Source of the DNA: Phragmites australis
Taxonomy: Eukaryota; Streptophyta; Magnoliopsida; Poales; Poaceae
Length of the DNA stretch: 64,000 bases
Direction of reading: 5' to 3'
NCBI RefSeq assembly: GCF_958298935.1
Contig: NC_084924.1
Location: forward strand, 2,418,001 to 2,482,000
A program made the position numbers and the translations under genes. Under the pieces are notes generated by a model that saw only the letters and a program-made list of their open reading frames with translations, made no database searches and was not told the DNA's origin. This document shows, in pieces, positions 10,431 to 22,016 of the stretch (position 1 is its first letter; each line of letters begins with the position of its first letter).

Positions 10431-11009
10431 CGGTCAGACATTATCGCACGCGCGCTACTCCTTTCTGCAAACCGTTCTGTCGTTCTGGGAAAAAGTAGAC
10501 ACGCGGCAGGGTTTTTGCGTGCGAGGAGACCACCTCGCCGAACAGATTAAACCGCGAGAGCCCCCGAGAGTGACTCGAGGACATAAATTTACTTAAAGCA
10601 GACTTGTCTGAATATAACCACTCACCGGACAGCTGTCGGCCTTCCGGCCAATCGATCCAGGAGGGGTGTGCTTCTGAGCTCGGGTGCCCAGGGACTTGAT
10701 TCTTTCAACGGGGCGCCTGAGCGCCCAAAGGCATACGAGGTTCCTTGGGTCGGGTGATCTCGACCACCCATGCCTAAGTGGTAGGACCACCCGAGGACAC
10801 TTGGGGCAGACCAGAGACCGGGGCATTGAAGCCCTCGCGGCCGAGCTGCTCGTGATCGCCAGCCTGTGACTTAAGAGAGAAAATAGGATTTCTTTGTCTG
10901 GTACGCTCTGCTAGTGCGGTACTTGCTATAGACTGCTCTCGTTTTCGACCCAAGACCTCTCGGACATCCAAACCGGCGGACAAGAGCGGGCAGAGGCATA
11001 ACCCAGAGG

Positions 11010-11180
11010 TCCTATGGTTTGGTGACGCCCGGGTATGACAGACCAGACCGAGCACCGACAGCCCGCTCCGGGGGCCCGAGCTCCGGACTACTCGAGCAGC
11101 TCGAGCGATGGGATTACCCAGAGCACCCTGAAACTCGGTAGTGCCCGGGAGCCTGCCACGACACCGAAAACCACAGCCTA
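11010..11180. repeat. Internal direct repeat, copy B (element 1)
   Basis: Partner of 10250-10430 in the same orientation, about 760 bp away. Diverged but clearly collinear, so the duplication predates the split between elements 1 and 2. Confidence 0.7.
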
Positions 11181-11476
11181 CCATGCCGGACGTAAGTCAG
11201 CGGTGACTGCTCGCATGCATACCGATTGGGATTCTTTTATCAGCGGGGAAAATGAGAGAGCGAACTTTTTCTCGCACAACCGAGCACCTCACCAGACAGA
11301 TTAAACACACGGAATCCAGAAAAAATATTTTGACATAGTGATTGCTTATCGAAATACTGAATGTGCAATATTTACAAGGTTGGGCGACAGCGACTTACCC
11401 AAGGGGCGAAGCCCTCGGACTGCTTGGGCGGGGAGAAGCCCCCGGCCTTGCTGACCTGAGCGGCGAGCACGACTAT

Positions 11477-14400
11477 CTACGGGTAGAAGCGTCGGAGATG
11501 CTCGATGTTCCACGGATTCGGGAGTGGCTGCCCTTCCTCCGTCGCCAACCTGAAAGAACCTGCCCGCGGGACCGCGATCACGGTGAAAGGACCTTCCCAC
11601 ATAGGGGATAGCTTATTCATTCCTTCGCGCGACTGGACGCGTCGGAGAACTAGGTCCCCCACCTCGAGAGACCGGGCCCGGACATGGCACAGATGATACC
11701 GCCGTAGACTCTGCTGATACCGAGCCGCCCGGACAGCGGCACGCCGCCGACGCTCTTCCAGGTAGTCCACGTCATCGCGCCTTTGCTGTTCCTGCTCACC
11801 CTCAGAGTATGCATGCACTCGAGGGGAGCCCAGAGTGAGCTCGGAGGGGAGGACTGCTTCGACGCCATAGACGAGGAAGAACGGAGTCTCCCCGGTGGCG
11901 CGGCTTGGCGCAGTCCGATTGGCCCACAGCACGGCTGGCAGTTCGTCCACCCATCCCTTCCCGTGCTTAGCGAGCACGTTATAGGTCCGGGTTTTGAGGC
12001 CCTTTAGTATCTCCTCGTTGGCGCGCTGGACCTGCCCGTTACTCCGAGGATGAGCGACGGAAGCGAAGCAAAGCTTGATGCCGAGATCTTCGCAATAGTC
12101 CCCGAACATGGCACTAGTGAACTGGTTGCCGTTGTCGGTGATGATCCGGTTCGGGACACCGAAGCGGCTGGTGATGCTGCGGATAAACTGGAGCGCCGTG
12201 TTTTTGGTCACCTTGACGACTGGGACCGCCTCCGGCCACTTGGTGAATTTGTCGATAGTGACATATAGGTATGCATAGCCCCCGACTGCTCGGGGGAATG
12301 GACCCAGAATGTCCAAACCCCAGACCGCGAAAGGCCATGACAGGGGAATGGTATGGAGAGCCTGAGCTGGCTGGTGAATCTGCTTTGCATGGAACTGGCA
12401 CGCCCTGCAGCGCCGAACCAGCTCGGAAGCATCCTGGAGATCTGTAGGCCAGTAGAAACCTTGCCGGAAGGCCTTCCCGACCAGCGTGCGGAACGATGAA
12501 TGGCCACCGCACTCGCCCTCGTGGACCTCAGCGAGAAGATCGCCGCCTTCTGCCCGAGAGATGCATTTCAGGAGGACACCTCCGGCGCTACGCCGGTAGA
12601 GATCCCCATCTACTATGGCATAGCGCCTAGACTGCCGAGCAACTCTTTCGGCAGACGCCTCATCCTCGGGTAGGAACTTTTCTTTCAAGTACCCTCGGAT
12701 GTCAGACATCCACGAGGCATCTTGAGAACATTCGGCGAGCACAGCGCACTCGCCGGACGGCGGCGCCCTGACGGGGCTTCCCACTGAGGGCACCGCCGGG
12801 GTCCCCTGAATTGAGTTCGAGGTTTCCCCTTCATCCTGTTCGGCAGGCAGGACGGAAGGCCGTGCGAGTCTTTCTTCAAAGACTCCGGCAGGGACGCGCG
12901 CACGTGAGGAGGCCAGGCGAGAGAGCTCGTCGGCCGGAGCATTGTCGCGGCGAGGGATATGCCGCAATTCGAGGCCGTCGAAGCATCTCTCGAGCTTCCT
13001 GACTGCAGCCACGTACGCTGCCATTTGAGGATCCGTGCACTGGTACTCCTTGGATACCTGGTTGACGACCAGTTGGGAGTCCCCTTTGACCAGGAGGCGA
13101 CGAATCCCGAGCCCCACCGCAGCCCGGAGGCCGGCGATGAGACCTTCATACTCCGCCATGTTGTTGGATGCGCGGAACTGCAACTGTACGACGTACCGGA
13201 GCTCTTCACCTGTTGGGGAGGTGAGAACCACTCCGGCCCCTGCGCCTTTAAGTGAGAGGGAACCATCGAAGTACATGACCCAGTACCCGGGCGCGTCGTG
13301 CCCGGGATAGGTAGAGATCTCTTCTGGGACGACGCAGGGGATGGGTGTCCATTCTGCCAAGAAGTCGGAGAGCGCCTGGCTTTTGATTGCCTGGCGACTG
13401 ACGAAGTGTAGGTCGAACTCCGCCAGCTCTACTGCCCATTTGACAACGCGCCCGGTGCCTTCCCGGTTCCGGAGAATGGGTCCCAGTGGATAAGTGGTAA
13501 CCACCGAGATGTTGTGCGCCTGGAAGTAGTCGCGCAGCTTCCGGGAGTCGACGAGCACGACATAGAGTAGCTTTTGCGCCTGGGGATATCTTGTCTTGGC
13601 TTCCCGGAGGACTTCGCTGACGAAGTACACCGGTCGCTGCACCCGGCGAGCCCGGACGGCGGCTCCACCCGGGGGGCTACTGCAGCCCCCAGGGTTGGCG
13701 GCGCGGTCGGGGCTGGCCGGGCACTCGGGCTCGACTCCTTGGCTGGGAAGAGCAGTGTGCTCGGGCTCGACCCCTTGCCCAGGGGGAGCCACGAGGACAA
13801 GTGAGTGGTCGGGGGCCTCTGGGAGCTGGGACCCAGCACCCGGCCCCAAACACTCGTCGCGCTCCACCACCAGTACTACGCTCACAACCTGAGGAGTGGC
13901 CGAAACGTAGAGTAGTAGGGGCTCACCTTGAAAGGGAGCAACCAACACGGGTGGCGAAGTAAGGTACTTCTTTAAGTCGCGGAAGGCCTGCTCGGCCTCC
14001 GGCGTCCAGTCAAAACGACCGGATTTCTTCAAAAGCTTGAAGAGGGGGAGCCCTCGCTCCCCGAGCTTGGAGATGAAGCGCCCGAGGGCTGCCATGCAGC
14101 CGGTGAGGCGCTGGACCTCCTTGAGTCGAACCGGGGGTCGCATTTGCTCGATGGCCCGGATCTTTTCTGGATTGACCTCGATCCCTCGGCCAGAGACCAA
14201 GAAACCAAGGAGCTTGCCCGCCGGCACCCCGAAGACACACTTCTCCGGGTTGAGTTTGAGGCGGGTAGAACGGAGACTGTTGAAAGTCTCGGCGAGGTCC
14301 TCGAGCAGGGTGGCACGGTCTCGGGTTTTGACCACGAGGTCGTCGATGTAAGCCTCGACGTTACGGCCAACCTGCGAGTCAAGAGTAATACGAATAGCGC

Positions 14401-14869
14401 GCTGGAAGGATGACCCAGCGTTGCGCAAGCCGAAAGGCATTGACATGTAGCAATAAGTCCCCACCGGGGTGGTAAAAGCAGTTTTTTTCTCGTCCCCTAC
14501 GGCCATGCGAATCTGGTGATACCCAGAGTTTGCATCTAGGAAGCATAAAAGATCGCATCCCGCAGTTGAATCTATAATTTGATCAATGCGAGGTAAGGGG
14601 AAGGGATCTTTAGGGCAAGCCTTGTTAAGGTCGGTGTAGTCCACGCACATGCGGAGCTTGCCATTGGCCTTTGGAACGATGACTGGGTTTGCTAGCCAGT
14701 CGGGGTGGAGGACTTCTCGGATGAATCCGGCGTTGAGGAGCTTGCTGACCTGCTCGCGGATAAACTCCTGGCGCTCTGGCGCCTGCCGCCGGACCTTCTG
14801 CTTCACCGGGCGGGCGTCCGGACGCACCGCCAAGTGATGCTCGATCACCTCCCTAGGGATCTCGGGCAT
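11477..14869 (-). CDS. pol: pol of element 1: reverse transcriptase, two RNase H, integrase
   Basis: Uninterrupted 1,130 codons. RT: catalytic YIDD at residues 174-177, preceded by [11 protein letters not shown] and MPFGLRNA blocks. The first RNase H region is split by a Pro-rich insert of about 75 residues just before the [11 protein letters not shown] block. A second, aRNH-type RNase H follows (D in YFDGS, E in NMAEYEG, D in KGDSQL, then RDN..ADELSR), a Tat hallmark. Integrase: zinc-binding His-Cys block (HEGECGGH ... CRACQ), then D in WGLDILGP and D in ITDNG, but residue 948, 36 residues after that Asp, is Gln (CAG, 12026-12028) where the family has catalytic Glu; element 2 has GAG there. 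A GPF-type C-terminal module (WEGPFTV) ends the protein. Integrase is predicted inactive. A private TAG at 14882-14884 lies just upstream in frame. Confidence 0.93.
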   Translation of the reverse strand: MPEIPREVIEHHLAVRPDARPVKQKVRRQAPERQEFIREQVSKLLNAGFIREVLHPDWLANPVIVPKANGKLRMCVDYTDLNKACPKDPFPLPRIDQIIDSTAGCDLLCFLDANSGYHQIRMAVGDEKKTAFTTPVGTYCYMSMPFGLRNAGSSFQRAIRITLDSQVGRNVEAYIDDLVVKTRDRATLLEDLAETFNSLRSTRLKLNPEKCVFGVPAGKLLGFLVSGRGIEVNPEKIRAIEQMRPPVRLKEVQRLTGCMAALGRFISKLGERGLPLFKLLKKSGRFDWTPEAEQAFRDLKKYLTSPPVLVAPFQGEPLLLYVSATPQVVSVVLVVERDECLGPGAGSQLPEAPDHSLVLVAPPGQGVEPEHTALPSQGVEPECPASPDRAANPGGCSSPPGGAAVRARRVQRPVYFVSEVLREAKTRYPQAQKLLYVVLVDSRKLRDYFQAHNISVVTTYPLGPILRNREGTGRVVKWAVELAEFDLHFVSRQAIKSQALSDFLAEWTPIPCVVPEEISTYPGHDAPGYWVMYFDGSLSLKGAGAGVVLTSPTGEELRYVVQLQFRASNNMAEYEGLIAGLRAAVGLGIRRLLVKGDSQLVVNQVSKEYQCTDPQMAAYVAAVRKLERCFDGLELRHIPRRDNAPADELSRLASSRARVPAGVFEERLARPSVLPAEQDEGETSNSIQGTPAVPSVGSPVRAPPSGECAVLAECSQDASWMSDIRGYLKEKFLPEDEASAERVARQSRRYAIVDGDLYRRSAGGVLLKCISRAEGGDLLAEVHEGECGGHSSFRTLVGKAFRQGFYWPTDLQDASELVRRCRACQFHAKQIHQPAQALHTIPLSWPFAVWGLDILGPFPRAVGGYAYLYVTIDKFTKWPEAVPVVKVTKNTALQFIRSITSRFGVPNRIITDNGNQFTSAMFGDYCEDLGIKLCFASVAHPRSNGQVQRANEEILKGLKTRTYNVLAKHGKGWVDELPAVLWANRTAPSRATGETPFFLVYGVEAVLPSELTLGSPRVHAYSEGEQEQQRRDDVDYLEERRRRAAVRAARYQQSLRRYHLCHVRARSLEVGDLVLRRVQSREGMNKLSPMWEGPFTVIAVPRAGSFRLATEEGQPLPNPWNIEHLRRFYP

Positions 14870-14932
14870 GTCGGACGGTTGCTAGGCAAACACGTCTACG
14901 TTAGCCCGGAGGAAGGCGACGAGCGCGCTTTC

Positions 14933-17458
14933 CTATTTGCTGCCCAGGTCGCTGCCGATACGGACAACCTGGGTAGCATCTTCGCCCACCACGACCTCCT
15001 TTGTTGGAACAGAGGTGTCGGCGGCGAGTCGGGGTTTGGATGAAGAGGGTCCCGGGCCCCCTGTAGAGCCATCGACCTCGGCCTGCGCTGAGACCAGAGC
15101 CATGTATGACTGTTCAGCGCAGGAGATGGCGCCGCCAGAGTCGGCGATCACAGAGATAGAGCCTACGGGGCCGGGCATCTTAACCGTAAGGTATGCATAA
15201 TGCACGGCCATCATAAACTTGGCAAGCGCCGGACGCCCGAGGATGGCGTTGTAGGGGAGAGGGAGCTCCGCGACATCGAAGAGGACGCACTCCGTGCGGA
15301 AGTTGTCCCGGCTCCCTAACGTGACAGGCAACTCAACCTGCCCGAGGGGCAGGGAGTGCCCAGGGGTCACTCCACAGAAAGGGAGCGACGGCTTTAGGCG
15401 TCGGGAGGACACCTGCAGCTTCTCAAAAGCCTCCTTGGAAAGGAGGTTGAGGCCGGCACCACCGTCGATCAGCACTCTGCCGACCTTGACATTGCAGATA
15501 GTGGGGGACACTACCAGAGGTAGCCGTCCCACGGCTGCAGTACTGGCGGGGTGATCAGCCATGCTGAACGTGATCGGAACATCCGACCACCTGAGGGGCC
15601 TTGCGGCCTCTTCGCTCGGGGTTGCCGAGCATACTTCGCGTCGCATGACCTTGATGCCACGGTGCGAGCAGGGTGTGTAAGCGCCCCCGTCGATGAAGGC
15701 GACGGCATGGTCGGGCTCCTGGAAGCCGAGCTCGGCGTTGTTGGTGGCGACCTCAGTATCGCCTCTCTGGCGCTGCTCCACGAGTCCTTTGACCGTACGA
15801 CACTCCGTGAGGTCGTGCCATCTGGTCTGGTGTATGGGACACCATTTACCTGGCTCGGGCCCCGCGGGAGCGGGGGCCCTCGCTGGAGCGGGAGCTCGGC
15901 CAGGGGCCGGGGCTCTCGCTGGAGCTGGTGCCCTTGCTGGAGCTGGGGCCCTCGTAGGCATGGAGGCCCGACGAGGAGCCCGAGCAGGGGCCCTGACGGG
16001 GCGTCGATCGACACCCGGCCGACGCTCTTGCCGGTGATCGGGCTCTTGCGGCACCCTGTGAGCGGGGACCTGGGTTGGCTCAACGGGAGCGGCCTCGCGC
16101 TTCCTTCTCTTCTTCTTTTCCCGCTTGTCGGAGCGGGAAGAACTCGGCTGGTCGGAGGCGGGGCGAGGAGCATGCCGCGCCCTAGCCTCCGCAGCCATGG
16201 CGCACTTATCGGCCAGTGCGAAGAGTTCCGCAGTGGTCTCGATCTCGTGCGTACCTAGCTTTTCGAGCATCCGCTCATCGCGGACGCCCTGCCGGAAAGT
16301 AACAATAACAGCGTGGGGGGCCACTCGCGGAATGGTGTTGCGAACCTGGCTGAAACGCTGTATAAAGCGCCGTAGCGTCTCCCCTTCCTGCTGTTGGACG
16401 ACGTGAAGGTCGCACTCCAAACCGGGATGCGTAAACGTGCCCTGAAAGTTGGCCACGAACTGGTGGCACAGGTCATCCCAGGAGCCGATAGACCCTGGGG
16501 GTAAGTTTATAAGCCAAGAGCGGGCGGAGCCCCTCAGGGCAACATGAAAGTAGTTTGTCATCACCTTTTCGCTGCCTCCGGCCGCTTGAACGGCCGTTGT
16601 GTAGATCTGGAGGAACTCGATGGGGTCGATGGACCCGTCGTACTTCTCCGGCAGCTCGGGGCGGAACTTGGAAGGCCACCTGACCCGGCGGAGCTCGGCG
16701 ATGAAAGCACGGCAACCGGTGCCGTACCCCGCAGCGCGAGCGGGGGTCCTCGGTGGCGAGTGGCGGCGAGCCGGGGATCCCCGGTGGCCGTGGGCCGGGA
16801 GAGAGGAAGCCTGGTCCTCTGCCCCGACCCCCTGCCGGGTCTCCCGCTGACGCTCGAGAGTAACTCGGGCATCCTCGTGGCCCCTCCGCTCGTCAAGGTG
16901 CAAACGAAGGTCCTGACCTTCAGATGCGACCAGGGGGACGGCACTCCGCCTGGAGACCCCTCGGCCAGTACGGGTGTTGCCCGTTGAGGAGCCGGCTCTG
17001 GCGGCACCATGCCGGGAAGTGGTGCGAGGACTCCCGGCCTGCACCTGGCGACGAGCAGTGCCGACCAAAGCGACGACATCTTGTATCCACCGGCCTTCCG
17101 GAGTGTTCGGCGTGGCCTGAATAGGCGGGTGCCTAAGGAGAGCATGTGCTGCAAGCAGCGCGCTCCCTGGGCTAGCCTCGCTGAAAGCGAGCCCGCGTCG
17201 TGGTGGCACCCGACGCGGTCCAGAGGCGGACCGGGCGGCCGGGGTCCCGACCACCTACTGGGGGTCGGAAAGTGCGTCGGCAGCGGCGGCGGCGGCCCTG
17301 ATGGGCCCAACGCCTTGATCCCCTTGAGTGGGAAAAAACGCGCACGTGGATGGTGGCTGTTGCTGGTACGCAGCAGCGACTGGGCCTCCTCTGCCGTCGG
17401 GCAGCGCTCCGTCACTGGAAGTGGAGCCGGAACGCTGGAGGCGATGCCCACCGGCCAT
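14933..17458 (-). pseudogene. gag: gag-protease of element 1, interrupted at codon 68
   Basis: The frame starts at ATG 17458-17456, 46 bases inside the PBS, has a TAG at codon 68 (17255-17257), then runs open for 773 codons to a TAG at 14933-14935. Domains after the break: Retrotrans_gag capsid (WPSKFRPELPEKYDGS to about TAELFALADKC), a basic linker, an Ala-Pro-Arg repeat, a zinc-knuckle-like CPIH..WHDLTEC motif, and an aspartic protease with RVLIDGGAGLNLLS (DGGA variant of the DSG/DTG site). Element 2 has sense codons at the first break, so the TAG at codon 68 is private. The terminal TAG is shared with element 2 and pol follows in the same frame. Confidence 0.88.
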
Positions 17459-17504
17459 CTTTTCCTGTGGAAAAAAGCAAAACAAACAAATCCAGGGATA
17501 TTCC

Positions 17505-17522
17505 CCCCTACCTGGCGCGCCA
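17505..17522 (-). other. Primer-binding site of element 1 (tRNA-Arg type)
   Basis: Two bases inside the 5' LTR the minus strand reads TGGCGCGCCAGGTAGGGG, complementary to a tRNA 3' end CCCCTACCTGGCGCG-CCA. From general knowledge this fits plant tRNA-Arg(CCT). An identical site lies at 48873-48890 in element 2. Confidence 0.8.
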
Positions 17523-17524
17523 GC

Positions 17525-18606
17525 TGTCGGAGGGTGAACTCCTATCGCAGGGATCCCGAGAGACCCCCTTTTAGAGATTCGGCCGGGGGGATGATCATGA
17601 ACGAGCTTGTTTTGGGAAATAAGCGGGAAACGGAAATAAATACAGTGGCTGGTGGGAGATGATCGTCCTAGTGCGAGAAAGATGGGTGCACCGGGGTTTA
17701 GACAGGTTCGGGCCGCACGGGGGCGTAACACCCTACTCCTGTGTGAGTGTTATATCTGTCCTTGAAGGGAATTCTTCAAGGATGTATCTGGTTACAAGAG
17801 AGAGTCACTTACTGAGAGCTTGAGGCTCTCGTGTTCTAGCTTGGCTTGAGCTGGTTCGAGCGTCTGCGTCCTCTTTCTTTTCCTTCTTCCGGTCTCTTCC
17901 TTTACGTGTTCTCCATCCTTTCCTTTTATAGGCGCGCCGACCTCGACATATCCTGAATGGGAAAGAGGGGGTGCCAGTGCCAAGGTGCCACGGAGAAATG
18001 CGTCATCATTCCGTCTTGGCGAAGTGACAGGGGCGGTGGAAAAATGCGGCGCGCATCCGACCACCCGCCACTGTGGATGCCCTCGGGCGCCATTAAGGGG
18101 GCCCACCGGGCAGCCTCAGAGGTGCCCGGTGCGCCCACCCTGTCTTGTTCTTCTGCCAGGGCAGGGTGGCAGGCGGAGCGCTTCGATTCTGGCAACGTTA
18201 TCCCGAGGCACCCGGATGAAACGGGACGGGACCCGTGCATTTAATGGACCCACGCCCCCCTGCCAGTGTATGGCAGGGTCTGACACTGGGGCATGGGCAG
18301 CTGAGAATGTCAGGATGTCAGGCCGCGCGTGCCTATTAAATACGGCATTGGGCCTTTGACTGGCTGACACCCCGACGATGGGACCCTTCGGGTCGTCGGA
18401 CGATCTTGCGTGAACCTTCAGGTTCCTTCCCGATATTTGGGCTCTGCGGATCATCGGGGAACTGGGGTGCTCGGGGACCAGAGGCGGCGGCCCCGAGCAC
18501 CTTCTCCCGGGACTTAGCTTCTTCTTATCTTGCAGGGTGATGACATGTGGCGGATGGCCGGCCTGGTCTCGGGACTTAGGGACCCTTGGTTCCGAATACA
18601 CCGACA
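17525..18606 (-). repeat. 5' LTR of element 1 (1,082 bp, without repeat array)
   Basis: TGTCGGAGGG at 17525 to ACCGACA at 18606. It aligns along its length with 4581-6074 except that GTGAACCTTC passes directly to GGTTCCTTCCCGATATT near 18420, with the entire 73-bp array missing (412 bp shorter overall). Confidence 0.95.
17924..17930 (-). promoter_or_regulatory. LTR promoter TATA box, element 1
   Basis: The minus strand reads GGCGCGCCTATAAAAGG. The same sequence occurs in the other LTRs of this family (48476-48482 in element 2). It would set transcription start near 17895 and so define the U3/R border. Confidence 0.7.
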
Positions 18607-18611
18607 AGGTG

Positions 18612-18958
18612 TAAGAGTTGGGATTATGATCTTTTACTCGTATGAAGATTATTTTTTGATATTGATAAGTATATCTGACTGTATAAACAGATGTAGTACT
18701 TGTATTTGTTAGACCAGAATAAGACTTTAAATTTACATTCGGCAAGCCATGCTAAAATAATAAATACCAACCATCAAACATATTTTTTCTAAAATTATAT
18801 ATATTTACTAAACCAGGTTAAAAGAGATTCGGTAACCAATTAAACCCCATTTTTTCACAAGTATTACAGAACAACTGCTGGTTTCATATACTACAGCTAA
18901 GGAGAGGAATTAAAAAAGAACTGCTGTCTCTGTTAAAGCTACGTCAGTTTCTTTTTCA
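18612..18958. other. AT-rich intergenic DNA
   Basis: No open frame or repeat structure recognised between element 1 and the foldback element. Confidence 0.4.
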
Positions 18959-20230
18959 GGCAAAAATATAAAATTAGATAATATACGCGACTGTATTTAT
19001 CGAAATAGATAACATATCATCGTATTTATAATTTTAATATTCATATTCGGTACCTTGTTTAACGAAAATTAACTTTCGGTACACCGTACACCGAAAATAC
19101 CATATTCGGCACATGGTGTGCCGAAAATAGAACTGTAGCACCGTATTCAGCACATGTTATGCCAAAAATAACATTGTAGTACCGTATTCGTCACACGGTG
19201 TGCTGAAAATGGGCTACAGTGCCGAAAATAAACATTACCTGTCATGAACAGTACCGCGCATGAAGAGTCACAACAGTGCATTTGAATTTCGTTTTTCCTC
19301 TTTTTCAAAACGGTGATTTTCTGTTACACCAAAAATTTTAAAACTTTTTTTTATATATTCCATAATCTATGTGCAACCCATTTTAATTGGATTCATCGAA
19401 AAATCCTTTGTATATTTAAAACTAAAATTCTCTAAAAAAACTAATTTTATAACTTGTAATAATTGTTAGTGTCTTAAATAAATTCCCAAAAATTTAGAAA
19501 AATTCACTAATATTCTACTTATGTGATGGAATAATTTCTAAAATTATTTTCAGCCCTAGTTTATATGATGAAAAAGTGAGTTCCTTTGTAGTGTTTCATT
19601 TATATGTATTTTTATCATTTCATGTAAATAAAGCATTACAAAGGAACTCACTTTTTCATCATATAAACTAGGGTTAAAAATAATTTTAGAAATTATTCCA
19701 TCACATAAGAAGAATATTAGTGAATTTTCCTAGATTTTTAGGAATTTATTTGAGACACTAACAATTATTAAAATTTATAAAATAGTTTTTTTTGAGAATT
19801 TTAGTTTTAAATATACAAAGGATTTTTCGGTGAATCCAATTAAAATGGGTTGCACATAGATTATAGAACACGTAAAAAAGTTTTAAATTTTTTAGAGTAA
19901 TAGAAGACCACCGTTAAAAAAAAGAGGGAAAGCGAAATTCAAACGCACTGCTGTTACTGTTTATGAGCGGTACTGTTCATTTTCGGTTCACATGTGTGCC
20001 GAAAATGGCACTGTAGCCCATTTTCGACATAACGTGTGTCGAATACGGTGCTACAGTGTCATTTCCGTTACACCGTGTGTCGAATATGGTATTTTTGATG
20101 TACGGTGTACCGAAAATTAAATTTTGGTAAACGAAGTACCGAATATGAATGCTAAAATTATAAATACGATGATATATTATTTATTTCGGTAAATACGATT
20201 ATATATGCTGTCTAATTTTATATTTTTGCC
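18959..20230. repeat. Long foldback element (arms about 630 and 594 bp)
   Basis: The outermost GGCAAAAATATAAAATTAGA (from 18959) reappears reverse-complemented at the right end (to 20230), and the match continues through almost the full arms, 18959-19590 against 19637-20230, with scattered substitutions and a spacer of about 46 bases. Outer arm parts contain nested short palindromes built from TTCGGCAC/GTGTGCCGAA. No protein is encoded and no clear TSD was found. It may be a foldback transposon or MITE-derived hairpin; a transcript would form a long dsRNA. Confidence 0.85.
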
Positions 20231-22016
20231 GGCATCTTGCGTGAATCCGTTGACCGAAAAAGGTTGAGATGACTTGCAGAGATGGATTCTGATTCGCGTG
20301 GGCCAGACGAGACGTACGACATGCAGTTGCAGCCCGGGTATTACAGTAATATGGGAATATTGGCGCAAGTCATGATAAAAGAAGATAAAAAATAGATTTA
20401 TCAGTTTTAGATATTTTAATATTTATTTATAAATTTATTAATATTTAACATATTAACTTAATTATAAGGAAAATATTAATACTTTCATGCATGCATATAA
20501 TTCTAACATATAGATGGCAATAATACGAACTTAATAAAATTTATTTCATATTTTTTTGAGTTTTAAATATTTTTATTTGTATTTTAAATTATTTTAACCG
20601 ATTTATTAATATAACTAATATTTCTTTCCATATTTTTTATGAAATTTCTTAAAAATGAAAATTCTATTATATATGTAAATATATGTATATATATGTATGC
20701 ATATATATGTATATGTATTTATATATCTATACATCAACATGAACAGACTCACTACCACAGTAGCTACAGTGATCAGACCTAAGTAACGCACCGATACCAG
20801 ACGCGTTAATATATGTTATAGATGTACATGTACAGCAAGGGCGGTGGGCTCATGAGAGAATAATTCAAATTCTTGTTTTTTTAGTGTTTTTTAACGGATT
20901 TAGGTCTTTTTTAATTATAAAGGCCGGGTCACTGTTATGTTCTGCTCAATTTTTAGGTCTGTCTCATTTGTACCATATGTGAGAACAACGTTTATTTTGG
21001 AGAAACTTCGAGTACAAAAAATGGGGTAAATTTCCGTGTTTCAGAAGGAACCTAAGCAGGAGAGCATATGAGGTGGAAGCAAGCTGACTTCTAAAAATGA
21101 TGTAAATGTATTTGGCAATTTTTTTAAAAAAACAGCTAGGTATTATAGTCAATGAATTTACACAATTTTTTAAACAGCTAGATATCTCCTCAAAGTATAT
21201 AGAGAATTGTTTTCATAGAAGCACGACAGATGTGCGAACGACCTGTGCCGGCAAGCACGCTTACAATTTCAAGCGTTGGAGAAGCAAGGTTGCTCGAGGT
21301 CATATGACCGGGTCACCACTGTCTCTTTCAAGCCTCCTGTAGCAAGCATGATCTTTTTAGCTATATATATATATATATATATATGTGAGAGAGATTTTAA
21401 TGATTGGAAAATTATACACGTTGGATAATCCACGTAGAGGTATTTGTACACATCGGAGCATTTTTTCCAGCTATTTTGTATACATCGGATGGTTCAACAC
21501 TCAGAGGTTTGTACACATCAAAGTATTCTCACAACAAGATTCAAGTATTATACATGTCGGATGGAGAATTGGCTACATCGAAGCATTTTCTAAAAATTAT
21601 TTTCAAATGATGAAGAGTTGGTTATACACGTGGATGGTTCAACGCTCAGAAGGTCTACAGGCCAGACAAATGAATAGTGAAGAAAAGTAACTCGATTGGC
21701 TCAAGTCTACACACCGGATAGTCCGGTAATGGAGTTTAATGTAACCCAAAACATTCGGTATTCACAATGAGTTCGAGTGGGATTCCAACAGCTAGTTGAT
21801 ACTACTATACACGTTGGATGATCTGGTGTTTGTATTGCTGTTAACACCGTAACATCTGATGTTCACAGTCTTTTTGAGCTGTTAGAGCAACGACTAGTTC
21901 GCAGGGTTGATATTATAAATACCCCTTCACTCAATCATTAGATGATGCTAGAGTCCAGAGAAGCTCATAGACTTATTACTTGATTTTGTACTACTTAAAA
22001 CTGTTTTAATGCTATA
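20231..22016. other. AT-rich intergenic DNA with microsatellites
   Basis: Contains AT-rich low-complexity DNA (20400-20730, with ATATGTAT repeats) and, at about 21400-21720, three or four degenerate copies of a unit reading roughly TACACATCGGATGGTTCAAC-CTCAGAGGT. No gene is supported. Confidence 0.45.
21361..21384. repeat. (TA)n microsatellite
   Basis: Uninterrupted TA dinucleotide run of about 11 units. Confidence 0.9.

Larger units (their letters stand above)
9810..11476. other. Non-coding block between antisense gene and pol, element 1
   Basis: No frame here carries a domain. It holds the 3' end of the antisense gene (T-rich region from 9812) and two diverged copies of an internal direct repeat. 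The same layout is found at 54900-56573 in element 2, so it is a constant part of the family rather than an insertion. Confidence 0.7.
4581..18606 (-). mobile_element. Element 1: complete Ty3/gypsy Tat-lineage LTR retrotransposon
   Basis: A 14,026-bp element bounded by two homologous LTRs that begin TG and end CA, with a 5-bp TSD AGGTG at 4576-4580 and 18607-18611. The coding strand is minus: 5' LTR 17525-18606, primer-binding site, gag-protease, pol, a long non-coding block, an antisense spliced gene, polypurine tract, 3' LTR 4581-6074. Assignment to Tat rests on the YIDD reverse transcriptase, the presence of two RNase H domains before integrase, absence of a chromodomain, and an extra antisense ORF before the 3' LTR. 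The tRNA-Arg-type PBS and the extra ORF resemble the rice RIRE2 group. Gag has a stop at codon 68 and the integrase has lost its catalytic Glu, so this copy is not autonomous. Confidence 0.95.

Noticed and set aside
12685..13892. Several 60-190-codon frames on both strands within pol
   Set aside because: Shadows of the GC-rich pol gene in other frames.
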